Origin: Haliotis asinina | Lineage: Eukaryota > Mollusca > Gastropoda > Lepetellida > Haliotidae | Reading direction: 5' to 3' | DNA length: 64,000 nt | Assembly: GCF_037392515.1 (NCBI RefSeq) | Contig: NC_090283.1 | Location: 23,960,749 to 24,024,748, forward strand | Shown here: positions 1 through 11,600 of the stretch, piece after piece | Numbering within the stretch: position 1 is the first letter of the stretch | Layout: each line of letters opens with the position of its first letter | The notes under the pieces: model-generated | Told to the model about the DNA's origin: nothing | Databases searched by the model: none | What the model saw: the letters and a program-made list of their open reading frames with translations, nothing else | Program-made: the position numbers and the translations under genes

Positions 1-624
1 ACAGTAATAGTGATACTAATTACAATTCTCCGCTTACGTGGTGCTCATACCCAGGCACATTGCCTGCTCACGGCGCTACGTATCTTACTACGTATCTTAC
101 TAACATACGCACGCACGTACGCACGTACGCACGCGATAACGAGCATCACTCTCGATCAAAGTTTAACTCCTTGTCATGACAATGATAAACATGAAATATA
201 TAAAAATCTCCAAATGCGTTAAAAGACACCAGCTACACAATACTCTGACCAGTATAGAAAGAGTTTCATCAAGAAATGTTCAACAGAGTTCAGACATGCT
301 GATTGTTCTAATTAGGATATTCCACACCAATGGGATAACCACTTTATGCCACGACATGGTGTGGGTTTGTCACCACTGGGTTTCAAATGGGTTAAACCAT
401 GTGTGTACACTCACACTAGATTTGAAGCCTGCACTGTCTTCAACATTCAATAAGGTTCCACTGACATCGTTCATCGTAACAATCTGGTCAAGATCAACTC
501 ACCTTGAAGTTCAGCTTCAGTCCAACGTCCTTGACCTTCCTGGCATGATGCATCCAAAGGTTGAGAGTCGTCTTACTGTCGATGTCCACAGCCATCATTC
601 TGTTGGCTCCTGGAAGGTGGCCAT
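1..624. other. No recognised gene
   Basis: Short ACGCACGTACG tract at about 100-135; otherwise nothing recognised. Confidence 0.5.
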
Positions 625-790
625 GTGTGAGCGAGTTTAGTTTTAAGCTGTTTTGGCAATATTTCCTCAATATCAGGGCGGGGGACACCAGACATGGGCT
701 TCATACTTTGTACCTATGTGGGGAATCGAACGCGGGGATTTGATACCGCGACGAGTGAACGCCTGAACCACTAGGCTACCCAATCGCCCA
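625..790 (-). mobile_element. SINE-1
   Basis: Near-complete minus-strand copy with GGGGAATCGAACGCGGG (B box) and CCACTAGGCTACCC (A box). Confidence 0.75.
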
Positions 791-814
791 ACGTGGCCTT
801 GATCGTTGTCCGGG

Positions 815-1121
815 CCCCGTTTCTCAAAACGACCGTAGATTATCGTTACTCCCATACTAGTCTGTCGTACAGACCCTGAAGTATATATATCCAAGAAAGC
901 CCACGCAAGTCTAGAAAATGTGGCAAGTCTAGCTTTCCATAGCTTCAGGATGAAGAAAGTATCAGGGCTCCATTTCATTATATTATTTTTTTTAACTATG
1001 AACGTTTCTTCTGTAAACTATGTTCATTTCAGAGACTAGTTGTTAGTCTACTCCCATACTTTATCATTGACCTAGGACTGTCGTTGGGCTATGATCGCTT
1101 TGGGGTTCGGGGCCTAGAACA
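815..1121. mobile_element. FB-1 related element, expanded
   Basis: Left GGGCCCCGTTTCTCAAAACG and right GATCGCTTTGGGGTTCGGGG are inverted relatives of FB-1. The middle holds R3-like text near 885-955. Confidence 0.5.
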
Positions 1122-1409
1122 TTGACGCATTGTAAACGGAAATGAGTTTCTTTCAAATTAATCACAATAGGTGGTAATTCCCGAATGCGTGATTAATTCG
1201 TACACTGAATTAATATTTTCATCACGTTCGCGGACATTACGTTTTTATTACGTTCGTTCTCATTTTGTTCTTCTTGTCTCCAACAAATGAAGTCGCGTTT
1301 TCCCCGCGACAGCGGAAGGTGGATGAATTCCGTTTCCCGGTCATGTCATACCAAAATATATGAAAGGTGGAACCTGTTGTTACCGTGCCTTTGGAAAAAA
1401 AAACAAATG

Positions 1410-1475
1410 ATTCTGTCAGTCGCCTCTTACGACAAGCAAAGGTTCCTGACACCAATTCTGACCTTCATAGGCCTT
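1410..1475 (-). mobile_element. SINE-2 fragment
   Basis: GTCGCCTCTTACGACAAGC and ACCTTCATAGG from the head half only. Confidence 0.5.
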
Positions 1476-2021
1476 CTTCACAAACAAAGTGAGACCCAGA
1501 TAACCTTGGGCGTTCACCACGGGCGTTTCACCAACCTCACAGTGACAAGCCGACATACTGGAATATTAAATTAGCATTGAAAATGGTTCACAGACTCACT
1601 CAAATCTAAATCAACAGTAATATGTAACTTCAAATAAACATAACACTATTTGAACGAAAGCCGATGAATATCTACAAATCAAACCATTTCCCATTTCAAC
1701 AAATGACTCAGACAATGCTTCAGAATTTCTTCGAAATGCACCAATCAGCTTCTGATTTCGATGATAGTACGCATACGCTGATTGCTAGGGCTGTTATTTA
1801 CGCACCGACTATGCCGAGATCAGATGATGATGCGTGCTGCCATTTCATGTCAATTGGATCGTGAAGTCGGAAGAACTTGAGAAGGGGTGAGTGAATGCTT
1901 GGCTCGTCTTGTATCTTGACTTGCAGCAGTTCTGAAACAGTGGCGAAACACTCTCATGAAGTTCAAGGTAAAACGACATATTGTAACAACTGCCTTGACC
2001 CCACCCTTTACGTCTTTGGGA

Positions 2022-2256
2022 AAAGTGATGATCCGGGTTAAAACTGACCTTCAGTAAACCATGCTAGTCGTAAAGCGGTGACTAACGGGATCGGGAGGTC
2101 AGGCTACCTGACTTCGTTGACACATCGTTTCCCAATTGCGCAGATGGATGCTCATGCCGTTAATCACTAGACTGCCTGATCGTGATCCAGACTCGATTAT
2201 CTACAAACCACCATCACATAGCTTGAATTTTGCCGAATGTGACATAAAACTTAACG
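2022..2256 (+). mobile_element. SINE-2
   Basis: GACTAACGGGATCGGGAGGT, GATGCTCATGCCG and ATCCAGACTCGATTATCTAC in family order; decayed tail. Confidence 0.75.
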
Positions 2257-2442
2257 CATGGACTCCTTTGAATGCATCTTGGCCTAATGCTTGAATGTAT
2301 ATAATTTTGATATTAACAAATAATCCCACATCAGTTAAATAACAGCCCAGGCGAGATGGGGGACTCCTGAACCTAAGGAAATCAAGGCTTCTGTATTGCA
2401 GGGAGGGCTCGACAGTCGCGAAAATGTTTTTCAGTGACTGCA

Positions 2443-2926
2443 TGACACACTAGATTACTTTCACGATACCATTAGTTGTTTGCATAATAATTATTATTTA
2501 CACAGCCAGCTGCCGCCTATTCGTCACAGGAATAGCTATGACACGATGAGTAATGTCGCTTCAGAAACAATATGGCTCGTGACTTGAACAACACTCTTCG
2601 TGCAGATGTTCGTTCACCAACTCATTTTGCTGACGATCTCCTAAGCCGGTTCTATTTTTTGTCGTTTGTGTCCAACGGGAACTGTCAGCTAATTGTCGGT
2701 GTGATATGTTCTGTATGATTGTACACAGAACAGCAACAGTAAAGCATGTTTCGATAAACTGAACGCTCATAAACGTAAGCGCTCATGGTTTACTCGTCTG
2801 AAAAGAAAATGTTGACAAAAAGCAGTCGGTTTTCTCATGCTGTTTGAATCCCTAATCTATTCCAATTATATCTGAATGTTATCAGCCCGATTCCATTGCT
2901 TGTTGGTTTCCCAACAGTCCAATAAT

Positions 2927-2998
<72 letters not shown>

Positions 2999-3401
2999 CA
3001 ATTCATTTTAGTCTAATCTTTTACTTTCATGTAATATATAGTATAGCGATATGTCTGGAAAGTGCCGATGACACGTTACGTTAACTCGTGCTGTTGGCGT
3101 TTATTGTATAAATAATATCATCCCTTAAAGACTGTGAAAATACATATTTTTGAATAGCTGCTCCAGGGAGTGGGTATGAACTTACACAAATTAATACTTG
3201 CTAAGTTTAGAGTTATACGTTTATATCATTACTAAGGGCAGGCCGAAGTAAAAAAAAAATATAATCCAGGGACTCTCACAAAGGCTGGCTTTCCCGTCAC
3301 TCCAATAATTGATGGCAAATTAATACACAGAGATCAAAGATGAAAGTACTCAGAGAAAACTTGCAAAGTGAAAAGTTTTACCTAACACAGTGAAAACGTA
3401 C
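2443..3401. other. No recognised gene
   Basis: Only the (GA)n tract is notable. Confidence 0.5.
2931..2994. repeat. (GA)n microsatellite
   Basis: About 32 perfect GA units. Confidence 0.97.
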
Positions 3402-3513
3402 CCAGACTCCTTTCCTCGAGACGAGAGGCGCTGATATATCGGTGAAGCATATAGACGGTGAATCCAAACAGGAAGACCACGCCACCTAACTGGTAGTACA
3501 GCTTCACCTTCAT
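3402..3513 (-). CDS. Candidate first exon of a type II membrane protein
   Basis: An ATG at 3513 opens a 37-codon frame: MKVKLYYQLGG, then a hydrophobic segment (VVFLFGFTVYML), then HRYISASRLEERSLG, ending at a possible donor GG|GTACGT at 3401. The short basic tail, single hydrophobic helix and charged continuation resemble a Golgi or mitochondrial membrane-anchor exon. The rest of the gene would have to lie further left, and I find no partner exon before position 1, so it may lie outside the window. I do not recognise the protein, and a chance frame of this size is possible. Confidence 0.3.
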
Positions 3514-4480
3514 GTTGCTCTCAGAAAGCAACTGGCCCCAGTGTCTTGGCGTGATGGTCAACTGTCATATCCCATTGATTGGTCTGTTGTGGTTCGAGCT
3601 AATTTGTCAACAGGCAAACGCTCTGACACAACGAGACGGACTGTGGTGAATGAATCCACAGATCAATACTATTAGCGGCTGTCTACTTCATGCTTCACAA
3701 TCAGGTGCTCAGAGAGACGGGGTTTTGTATAGAACGCGATGAGTAATGTCGTTTGTCTGTTCCCGGCCTTTGTCAAAGAGCAGGTGTTGAGTAAATGAAA
3801 TTCATCTGGCCATTTTTCATTTACATTATTTTTTGAGACAGAACTGACACAGAACTGAACAAGAGGAGACAAGGTTACAGTGAAATGAATGTCCCTATAT
3901 ATGCCTTGATAACGTGATGAATGTTCCTCGAACATACGATATGGTCCGCACAGGCTACCGTAGAAAACTGACAGCACGAACGGCTGCTTCCCGTATTCGC
4001 TGAGTGGGTGTATCTGTTATTCTGGCTTCCGCGTGCAGTGGAGCACAGTACGACTTGCAGCACACATTCTCAGTACGACATACCCTACTGTGTTCATGAA
4101 TAAATGCGCACCAGCTGCATCTGCAACAATGTCAACACAAAGACGGGGTGTCCGTGTGTAGATAGCTGCTTCCGGGCACTGGGTGCGTTTCCTTATTAAT
4201 GTCATTTTAGAGACGGAACCCGGTCTGTAGTCCATTGCGCTCAGGGAGCGGTTACTGAATATAATTTAAGGGAGGGGTTGTTGTGTAAAGATGCACACTA
4301 ACCTTGACTTTGAAAATTATTTTGTTAGCAACAAAAGATCTGTATGCAAATATTACTTGTGTTTGGTTTTTAAAGTAGTAACTAACCTTTAAATGAGAGA
4401 GTAAGAAGACTGTTTAAAATCAGTACTATTTCGACGCCTGAATGTCACAAACTTGAGAACACGATATTGCTCTTTTTAAG
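3514..4480. other. No recognised gene
   Basis: Frames up to 101 codons occur on the minus strand, but none resembles a protein. Confidence 0.45.
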
Positions 4481-4842
4481 ACGATGATGGTGGTGGTGAT
4501 ATGATGGTGATGGTGATGATGACGACGATGGTGGTGATGATGATGATGATGATGATGATGGTGATGGTGGTGGTGGTGATGACGACGACGATGATGATGA
4601 TGGTGGTGGTGATGATGATGATGATGATGATGATGATGGTGGTGGTGATGATGATGATGATGATGATGGTGATGGTAGTGGTGGTGATGACGACGATGAT
4701 GATGATGATGGTGGTGGTGGTGGTGATGACGACGATGATGATGGTGATGGTGGTGGTGGTGATGACGACGATGATGATGATGGTGATGGTGGTGGTGGTG
4801 ATGACGACGATGATGATGATGGTGATGGTGGTGGTGGTGATG
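4481..4842. repeat. GAT/GGT/GAC compound microsatellite
   Basis: About 360 bp of trinucleotides, open in several frames on both strands (poly-His, poly-Ser/Pro, poly-Met/Val) purely because of the repeat. Confidence 0.95.
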
Positions 4843-4895
4843 ATTCACACATTATATCCATATGGGGAATCGGACCCGGGTCGGCGATGTGAACC
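4843..4895 (-). mobile_element. SINE-1 fragment
   Basis: Only the ATGGGGAATCGGACCCGGGT part remains, abutting the GAT/GGT microsatellite. Confidence 0.5.
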
Positions 4896-5257
4896 CACCT
4901 CTACCCACCACCCCGTCAAGATACAGATATACTCACTACGATAATAAGGCTGGATTAACGGTAACTTTGCTGTCTGATGTATATGTAATGGGCATTTATT
5001 TATCCATACATGATTCTACTGTATAAATAGTAGTGAATTCTCTTAATCCCCGATCTATGTTGAAATTTGATGGGAATTAGGTGGTCAGTATGTCCGCTCT
5101 TAAATGGGAATTGGGTGAATAGTCATAACACTTGTTGTCTACATGTCACTCTCTCGGTGTCATACAACGACTTAATGTGGTACAGTAACAAACACAACAC
5201 TGATACAGCCCTGAGAAAAAGAACAAATATTTAATCAACTGAATTTCATAAGTATCT

Positions 5258-5816
5258 TCAATGGATGTTCATATATCTTGCTCGTTCCATCAATAATGAT
5301 TTAGCAAAAATGTATAATTCAACATCGTTATGATTGACCTTGGCAATCCTTTCAAGGTCGCTAGGAGCGATAGCTGCTTTACTTGCACGCGTTACATTAA
5401 ACTGCTCAAAATCGGAAAGGAATTTAACATGGAATGTTTTCTCAAAGACAGCCTGACTCAAGTGTTGATAGTCTGTTAAACCGAAATACGACATTTTCAA
5501 CAGATTTTCTTTTGCACTTTCCAACAATTTTCTGTCTCGTTCCTCTTCAGACATCCCCGTCTCGTTATAGCAATTTACCAACCGCAAATCTGCCAGCATT
5601 CTTGTTTGACGGTTTATGGCAAGGTTCGAGCGACATGAGAGATAGCGACCCAGCGTCAGATTTCTTGGCCCCTCAGAGCAATCCCAAAGGTCCTGTTGCG
5701 AGGGAAACTGTCCTTGGCAAATGTTCATGTCGGGCCACTTGAAAAGTTTCTTAGTTCGTAGAAATTCGCTGATGAATCTTTGAAGAGGGTCTCTTAGTAA
5801 AGTGATATAACGATAC
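5258..5816 (-). CDS. HS6ST-like sulfotransferase A, coding exon 2
   Basis: Second and last coding exon of gene A. The acceptor TATTGCAG lies directly before G-TAT-CGT at 5816, restoring the phase-2 codon split in exon 1. It encodes the 3'-phosphate-binding motif YITLLRDPLQRFISEF, in which Arg, Asp-Pro and Ser are conserved, then the family core (SNLAINRQTRMLADL, then LVNCYN, then LLESAKENL, then FGLTDYQHLSQAVFEKTF) and a short C-terminus. The stretch after the motif that is HVQRGATWK in typical members and in gene B is LRTKKLFKW here, so substrate contacts probably differ. Several N-x-S/T sites are present. The stop is at 5258-5260. ATTAAA about 22 bases downstream on the minus strand could serve as a poly(A) signal, though it is close. 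The whole product is 347 residues, a little short for the family (about 360-420). Confidence 0.85.
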
Positions 5817-6160
5817 CTGCAATAAAAATTAATCGTTTTAGAAGAGTTATCCCCCTTTATAAAGATTTCATACTCGTGGGTTTGACCCTCTGGCGGATTA
5901 ACGAGGTTCCGTAGTGAAACAGATCCCTTCCGTGCCACAACCCATCTGCAGGATTTGTGCGCTGGGATGTACAAAATGCTGACGAGGAACACCACTTAGG
6001 AAGGTTAGGAGATGTCCATTGAATGGATCATTCCAACCAATCATTGTTAAGTTCAGTAAGACCAGATCTCACCGATTAAGTCACCGATCTAGTCTTACTT
6101 GTAAAGAAAGACGACGTTCAAAATTAGAGTGGTCTAAGTTGGTGTCACTCTTTCGCCTAC

Positions 6161-6410
6161 CCGTGAAGACCCGGGTTAGAATTGATCTTCAGTAACCCGT
6201 ACTCGTCACAAAAGCAATACGTGTAATGATCGGGTAGTCAGGCTTGCTTACTAAGTTGACACATGTCATCGTATTCCAAATGCGTGGATCGATGCTCATG
6301 TGTATCACTGGATTGTCTGGTAATGCCTCGGTTATTTGCAAACCGCTGTCATGTTGCCGCAAAATTGCTGAGAGCGGCGTTAAATAACAAACAAACAAAC
6401 AAACAAACAC
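6161..6410 (+). mobile_element. SINE-2 in gene A intron
   Basis: Complete head (GTGAAGACCCGGGTTAGAAT) to GAGAGCGGCGTTAAA; unusual for the family in ending in (AAAC)n instead of (CTCA)n. Confidence 0.78.
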
Positions 6411-6503
6411 GTTTTTCCAATTACAAAGACGTAAGCAGTAAACACACCTTCTATCGTTTGGTAATATGTTTTCAAAATATAATTTAAAAAACAACAGGAC
6501 AAG

Positions 6504-6523
6504 CCCCCCCCCCCCCCCCCCCC
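6504..6523. repeat. C20 homopolymer
   Basis: Twenty cytosines beside a SINE-1 in the gene A intron. Confidence 0.95.
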
Positions 6524-6529
6524 TTCGTG

Positions 6530-6692
6530 AAAGAGTGATTGAAAATGCTTAACTTTCACGTTAACATTCCAGCAATATCACGCTGGGGATACTAGATATG
6601 CTCTTGTCACACTGTATCCTCGTGGGAAATCGAACCCGGGTCTTCGGCGGGACGGGCGAACGCTTTAACCACTAAGCTACCCGACCGACCCC
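6530..6692 (-). mobile_element. SINE-1 in gene A intron
   Basis: Minus-strand copy with GGGAAATCGAACCCGGGTCT and CCACTAAGCTACCC. The 5' flank is a C20 tract. Confidence 0.75.
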
Positions 6693-6956
6693 GTTGTGAA
6701 AAAAAGGCATTTCATGGTTGTTTTTGGACACCGTGGTAAGAAATGGATCTATGGATCTAGAAAGGGGGTGCCCAAGGGCTAAGGATACAGCAGCGCGCTC
6801 ATTAGGAACCGCTCAGCAGTCCCCAGGTAGCGCGCCCGGTAAACTGCACTCTAGACATTTGGAATATAATTCAAACCAATATAGGGAACTAAAACCATTC
6901 GTTTGTCGTGTATTGTATTGTGCACCTGTTCCAATGACTCCATCATTAAAACTCAC

Positions 6957-7441
6957 GTGGGCTGCGCTCTCCTGCTGTCGTTCTCGTCAAATCTCGCCTC
7001 GACGCACTCCGTGAGCTCCGTCCAATCAGAGTTAGGACGGCATAGTGACCCCTGGGACTTCTCTGTTGTGTAATCAAGCAGCCATGTTGAATTAGTGGGT
7101 GAGAGACACCTGTAGCCCTTACCATTGGAGAATCTACAACGAGGCTGGATGTCAGAATTGTGAATGATATGGTCAATTAAAGCTGGTGTTCCAGTTTTGG
7201 GAATATTCAAGGGTGTAAAGACGTCTTTGTTAACGTCAAACGGCAAGTCTCGAGCAATCTCAACTTTGCGAAATATCGACTGTTTCCGTGTTATTCCGTC
7301 TACTTCACTGTTGCTTGACGGAGAGACCCGTGGTTTCCGGACGGAGAGACTGTACCCCAGTATAACTGCACTGAGAATAACTGCAAGGACAATAATCCTC
7401 TTGACAGTCCTTGCTGATGTGCAAGTAGCAAACAGCCTCAT
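6957..7441 (-). CDS. HS6ST-like sulfotransferase A, coding exon 1 (diverged active site)
   Basis: First coding exon of a heparan-sulfate 6-O-sulfotransferase paralogue, a Golgi type II membrane enzyme family that moves sulfate from PAPS to glucosamine O6 of heparan sulfate. The start ATG at 7441 is followed by a basic N-terminus and a hydrophobic anchor at about residues 16-30. The donor is CCCAC|GTGAGT at 6956, leaving a phase-2 junction identical to gene B. The segment matching the gene B PAPS loop (HIQKTGGTTF) reads NIPKTGTPAL at residues 79-88: Lys-Thr-Gly is kept, but the flanking His, Gln, second Gly and both Thr are replaced. The conserved His of CGLHPDWTEL is Asn137 (CRPNSDWTEL). Two of the four Cys of the CxC...CxC pair remain. 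The frame is open with sound splice sites, so this is an intact gene rather than an obvious pseudogene; catalytic activity is doubtful. Naming as HS6ST family is firm, function is not. Confidence 0.8.
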
Positions 7442-7479
7442 GTCCTAGTACCAAACCGCGCCAAATGCTTTGTTGGTCG

Positions 7480-8115
7480 AATATTTATTCCAGACGCAGT
7501 CTACTGATCCAATGATTAGTCGCAGCGTCTACTGATCGAACAAGTGGACATTGTCTACTGCCCCGACTCTAACATCCGCTTTAACGTCTAGTGGTCGCAT
7601 GTGTATACCAGACACTGTCTACTCCTCCAGTTGCTAGGCACACTCTAGCGCCTACTGGTCGAATGTGTATTCCACACACTGTCTAATGCTCTGAAAGTTA
7701 CCGACACTGTAACGTCTACTGGTCGAATGTGCATTCCAAGCACTGTCAATGTTCTGAAAGTTACCGACACTGTAACGTCTTCTTGTCGACTGTGTATTCC
7801 AAACACTGTCTAATGCTCTGAAAGTTACCGACACTGTAACGTCTTCTTGTCGATTGTGTATTACACACACTGTCTAATGCTCTGAAAGTTACCGACACTG
7901 TAACGTCTTCTTGTCGATTGTGTATTACACACACTGTCTAATGCTCTGAAAGTTACCGACACTGTAACGTCTTCTTGTCGACTGTGTATTCCAAACACTG
8001 TCTAATGCTCTGAAAGTTACCGACACTGTAACGTCTTCTTGTCGATTGTGTATTCCAAACACTGTCTAATGCTCTGAAAGTTACCGACACTGTAACGTCT
8101 TCTTGTCGACTGTGC
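7480..8115. repeat. 64-bp minisatellite upstream of gene A
   Basis: About seven good 64-bp units (GTCTAATGCTCTGAAAGTTA, CCGACACTGTAACGTCTTCT, ...) and two or three degenerate ones at the gene side. Each contains GTTAC-N7-GTAAC. It starts about 40 bp upstream of the gene A ATG, so it lies in the promoter or 5' UTR. Confidence 0.85.
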
Positions 8116-8139
8116 ATTCAGCTAGGATTCTTTCGTCTT

Positions 8140-8376
8140 TATGGTTTAGTTTTACGCCGCTCTCAACAATTTTCCAGCTATATGGCGGCGGTCTGAAAAT
8201 ATTCGGTCGGGATTCAGACAGTACAGGCAATCACCAGCATTAGAATCCATCTGCACAAGTGGGACAAGTTTCAACCAAGTCGGCGAGTCTGACCACCCGA
8301 TCCCGCTATTTGCCTCTCGCGACAAGCATGGGTAACTGAAGGCCAATATTGTATTCCTGACCTTCACGGGTTTTCT
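8140..8376 (-). mobile_element. SINE-2
   Basis: Near-complete: GTTTAGTTTTACGCCGCTCT, ATATGGCGGCGGTCTG, CTGACCACCCGATCCCG, GACCTTCACGGG. Confidence 0.8.
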
Positions 8377-9285
8377 ACCTAAACAGAATCAGAGTGTAAT
8401 GGGAGCACGGAGTGAGCGGTGTTGTTAATCAGGGAAACCATCAAGAGAGTCGTGGCGAGATGCGCGAGTCGACATGCGCGAGTCGATCTCCACATGGTGG
8501 TATATCATGACGAAATCAGCTGAAACCAATATCGGTTCTTGACTCTATCATCGTGTGTCACCCGCTGCGATAGTGATGAAATATTGCAGCGTAAAACTAA
8601 ATCCACTCAGTCTTTGATTTCTGAGAATATCTAACTCACTCACTTCAAAATCATTGAGCGTAAATATCGTGAGAGACACACAAAATGCTGTACTCTAGAT
8701 AACGGATATTGGTTTCAACTGATTTCATCACCGATCTACCACTGTCAGTGGATTCCGTGCACTCTCGCTATGCTCCATATCATATTTCTATCGTTTGAAG
8801 TATGAATTAGAGGAAAATTATTTTCTCCTAGCGGTATGAGGCATTCACATGGGTTATCTGCCCGGTAGGTGGCGTGTTATGGGAGTATATAAGGGTGTAG
8901 ATATTTGAATTTGTCATTCTCGGTCAGTGCACTCCCGGCCTTTCAGCATTTAACATGAATTCTGACGAAACAAAGCAACGTTTGAATCGGCTCTTAACCA
9001 AAGGATTGGGGCTTTGAGAGAAGAATTCGTTCAGACATCTAAAGGCATTAAGAGGCTCAAAGCAGAAAAGGATTACACTTGGCGACGTGAAGGTAACAAA
9101 ATTCAGTTCAATTTTAAAGAAACAAACTTATCAAAATAGCCGGCTCGTCTGAAGGTGGGTAGGTGACAGTGATGAATTACGTCACAAACGATTTAGCTGA
9201 CGATTCCGATGATGACCGGAAAATCACGAGAGCAGACAATAAACACCAATTCTTTGTAAAGTGGAACCAATACCCTAACTCTTTC

Positions 9286-9310
9286 TTTTTTTTTTTTAAA
9301 AAAAAAAAAA
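9286..9310. repeat. T12-A13 run
   Basis: Twelve T followed by thirteen A, a perfect palindrome; a similar TTTTTTTTT-AAAAAAAAA run is at 41312-41329. Confidence 0.9.
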
Positions 9311-9312
9311 TA

Positions 9313-11600
9313 ATGTTCTGAATTTCAAGCAAATTTTATTAGGTCTTAACAGTCAGGGTCTTGTGTAACACAGTGTACAAAAATCAGGAATAGGGAAGAC
9401 GTCCTTGGGATAGTACAGCGTCATGAAGATACATGTACATTTGTCAATCTGTAATCTACGAGACCTCTTTCACACACCAGAAAATGCTGGTTGAAAAGGC
9501 ACCAATGCAATGTGAGTAATGTTAATATTCCTTTCTCAAAACGTGTAACTATCCCGATCAAATTGAAAAGGTGTTGGCTACTGAGAGCTTTTAAATTTTG
9601 AAAAAAAATACATTTCCAAAACGTAGCGTAGAAAACTGCAGCAGCCAAGCAAGTCATGGTAACTGTTTCAAAAAACAGAACTTTGATTGTGAATAAGGAA
9701 ACGTCACATGCTCTGTCTTATCGTATTTCAATAACGATTGTCAAAAAGACTTGAGACATCCAATTACCTTTTGACAAACCATACAAAAATCTCAGCTTTT
9801 AAACGATTGTAAGGTATATTACCAATCTTGGTAACGTATATTACTGAAACACTCGGATTAAGTCAACCTTTTCATATGAAAATTATATAATATGAAAACA
9901 CTGCTTAACACAACTTCTGAAATACCAAACAGTTGAAAAGGAGTTTAAAATGTCACAAATGAAAATGTCACGTATATTGCATGCATTTTGCAAACATCTG
10001 CAAAATCATGTCCAGATCAACCTTATCAAACCGGAAGGTGCGGCAAGAACGTCCGCATGGTTTCCTTTTATTATAATCATGTTGAATTTCAGCCCTTGTG
10101 TTCCCCCATCTCATCTAATGTGCAAAACCAGAAGGTTTAGATGATTACATGAACTTGAGTTGGCAAGGATGGTAACAAGTGTACTCAAGAGAATAATGTA
10201 ATCTATGTTACCACCAGATGTAATCTACCTGACCAGATTGTTTCAATCATAAAACTGAAATATGCAACATATTTCGAATGTAACTGTTTCTGATACAAAA
10301 CATTATTCTGTCATGGCTAGAAAAAGAGGCCATGCTGTTGCATACATAATGAACAGACACACAATATGCAGCTTTATAAGAATATCAAATCATTTTGTAA
10401 TCAACGTTACCGTTCAACATAAAGTAGTTTAACGGCTTACATTTCAGTGATAATCATCTCATATTGCAGAACAGAAAGCATGAACTACAAATGGAACAAC
10501 ACCACAAACACCATAGATTAGTGAAAAGGAATTTTTATTATGATAGGGTAATAAATAATAAATAACGTTAAGAAAAATTCACTGTTATGTAATCAACGTT
10601 ACCGATGTCAAGACGGCATTGAAACAGAATCTATCAAATTAACTGATTTATCCTCACTTAAATTTTGTATAAAAGACATTGTTATGTTTAGAAATAGTAG
10701 CTGTGTGTGAAAAGTATACCCGTTTCATTCATGAATTCCTGGAAATGTCCCTTGCTGAGAAAGTCACATTGGCACTGCTCGTCTCAAGGGCTTCCACCCG
10801 TGCATATGGCCGACAACGTGATTTGACCAACAGGAGATAACTCTACGTTGAAATACAAACCATTAAGAAGAAATGTATCTTTTAAATAGTCAAGAAATAG
10901 GTCTTCAGGTGCTGAGTTAATCTCGTATATTACATCACAGAGATTACATTTACGTGTACTAAACATCCCAGACCCTCTCAATGTGGTATCTGTTACCTGT
11001 TAATGTCACTGCTTCACTCATTTAGACCACTTGCAACTATACTGTATGCTATGTTGACCATTTTATGTTGGATATTGGTGTATGAAGGTCACGTAGATTA
11101 CATCCTTAAACAACTTTACGATTTGAATAACATTCATCATTATTTTGGAAATGAAACTTGCTTAACCGGTTCTTTGGCTCTAAGTACTTATTCCTAATTA
11201 CTTCTGTACTTAATTGTTTAACTGGCACATTTCTCTCAAAATATGCAGTAGCTGTGGGTATTGTTTATTGAGCAATAACGTACATTACACATTTCTTGGA
11301 GACACTGGAAAAAACATGAGTGTGTTCATAAATTGGTATCTAAAGAACTGTAAGTTTTTTGGGAAGAACAACATCACTGGACGGTCATAAATGTTATCTT
11401 CAAACGTTATCCTGGATATTTTATTGCGGGTTACAATATAAAGACAGGTGCCCTGTTTGGCGAAACAGATTTTGGGGGAAATAGGCATACATCATCATCT
11501 GTGGATAATCAGAGAGAATGAGGGGCCGTCAATACACTGTGTTTTTAATGTTTTTTCTATTAATATTAAGACGTCGAGATAGTACTATAAACCAATGTGA
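9313..11600. other. Unassigned A+T-rich sequence inside the DIRS fossil
   Basis: About 2.3 kb between the ORF1-like and reverse transcriptase parts, starting just after a T12-A13 run (9286-9310). No protein similarity is seen. The motif GTAATCAACGTTACCG occurs twice (near 10396 and 10591). It may be a later insertion of a non-coding element, but I cannot find its ends. Confidence 0.3.

Larger units (their letters stand above)
5817..6956 (-). other. Intron of HS6ST-like gene A
   Basis: A 1140-base GT-AG intron. It holds a SINE-2 copy with an (AAAC)n tail (6161-6410), a C20 tract, and a SINE-1 copy (6530-6692). It is much shorter than the 7.5 kb intron at the same position in gene B. Confidence 0.8.

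Noticed and set aside
4426-4861. Long poly-His and poly-Ser/Pro frames
   Set aside because: They are by-products of the GAT/GGT microsatellite, open on both strands.
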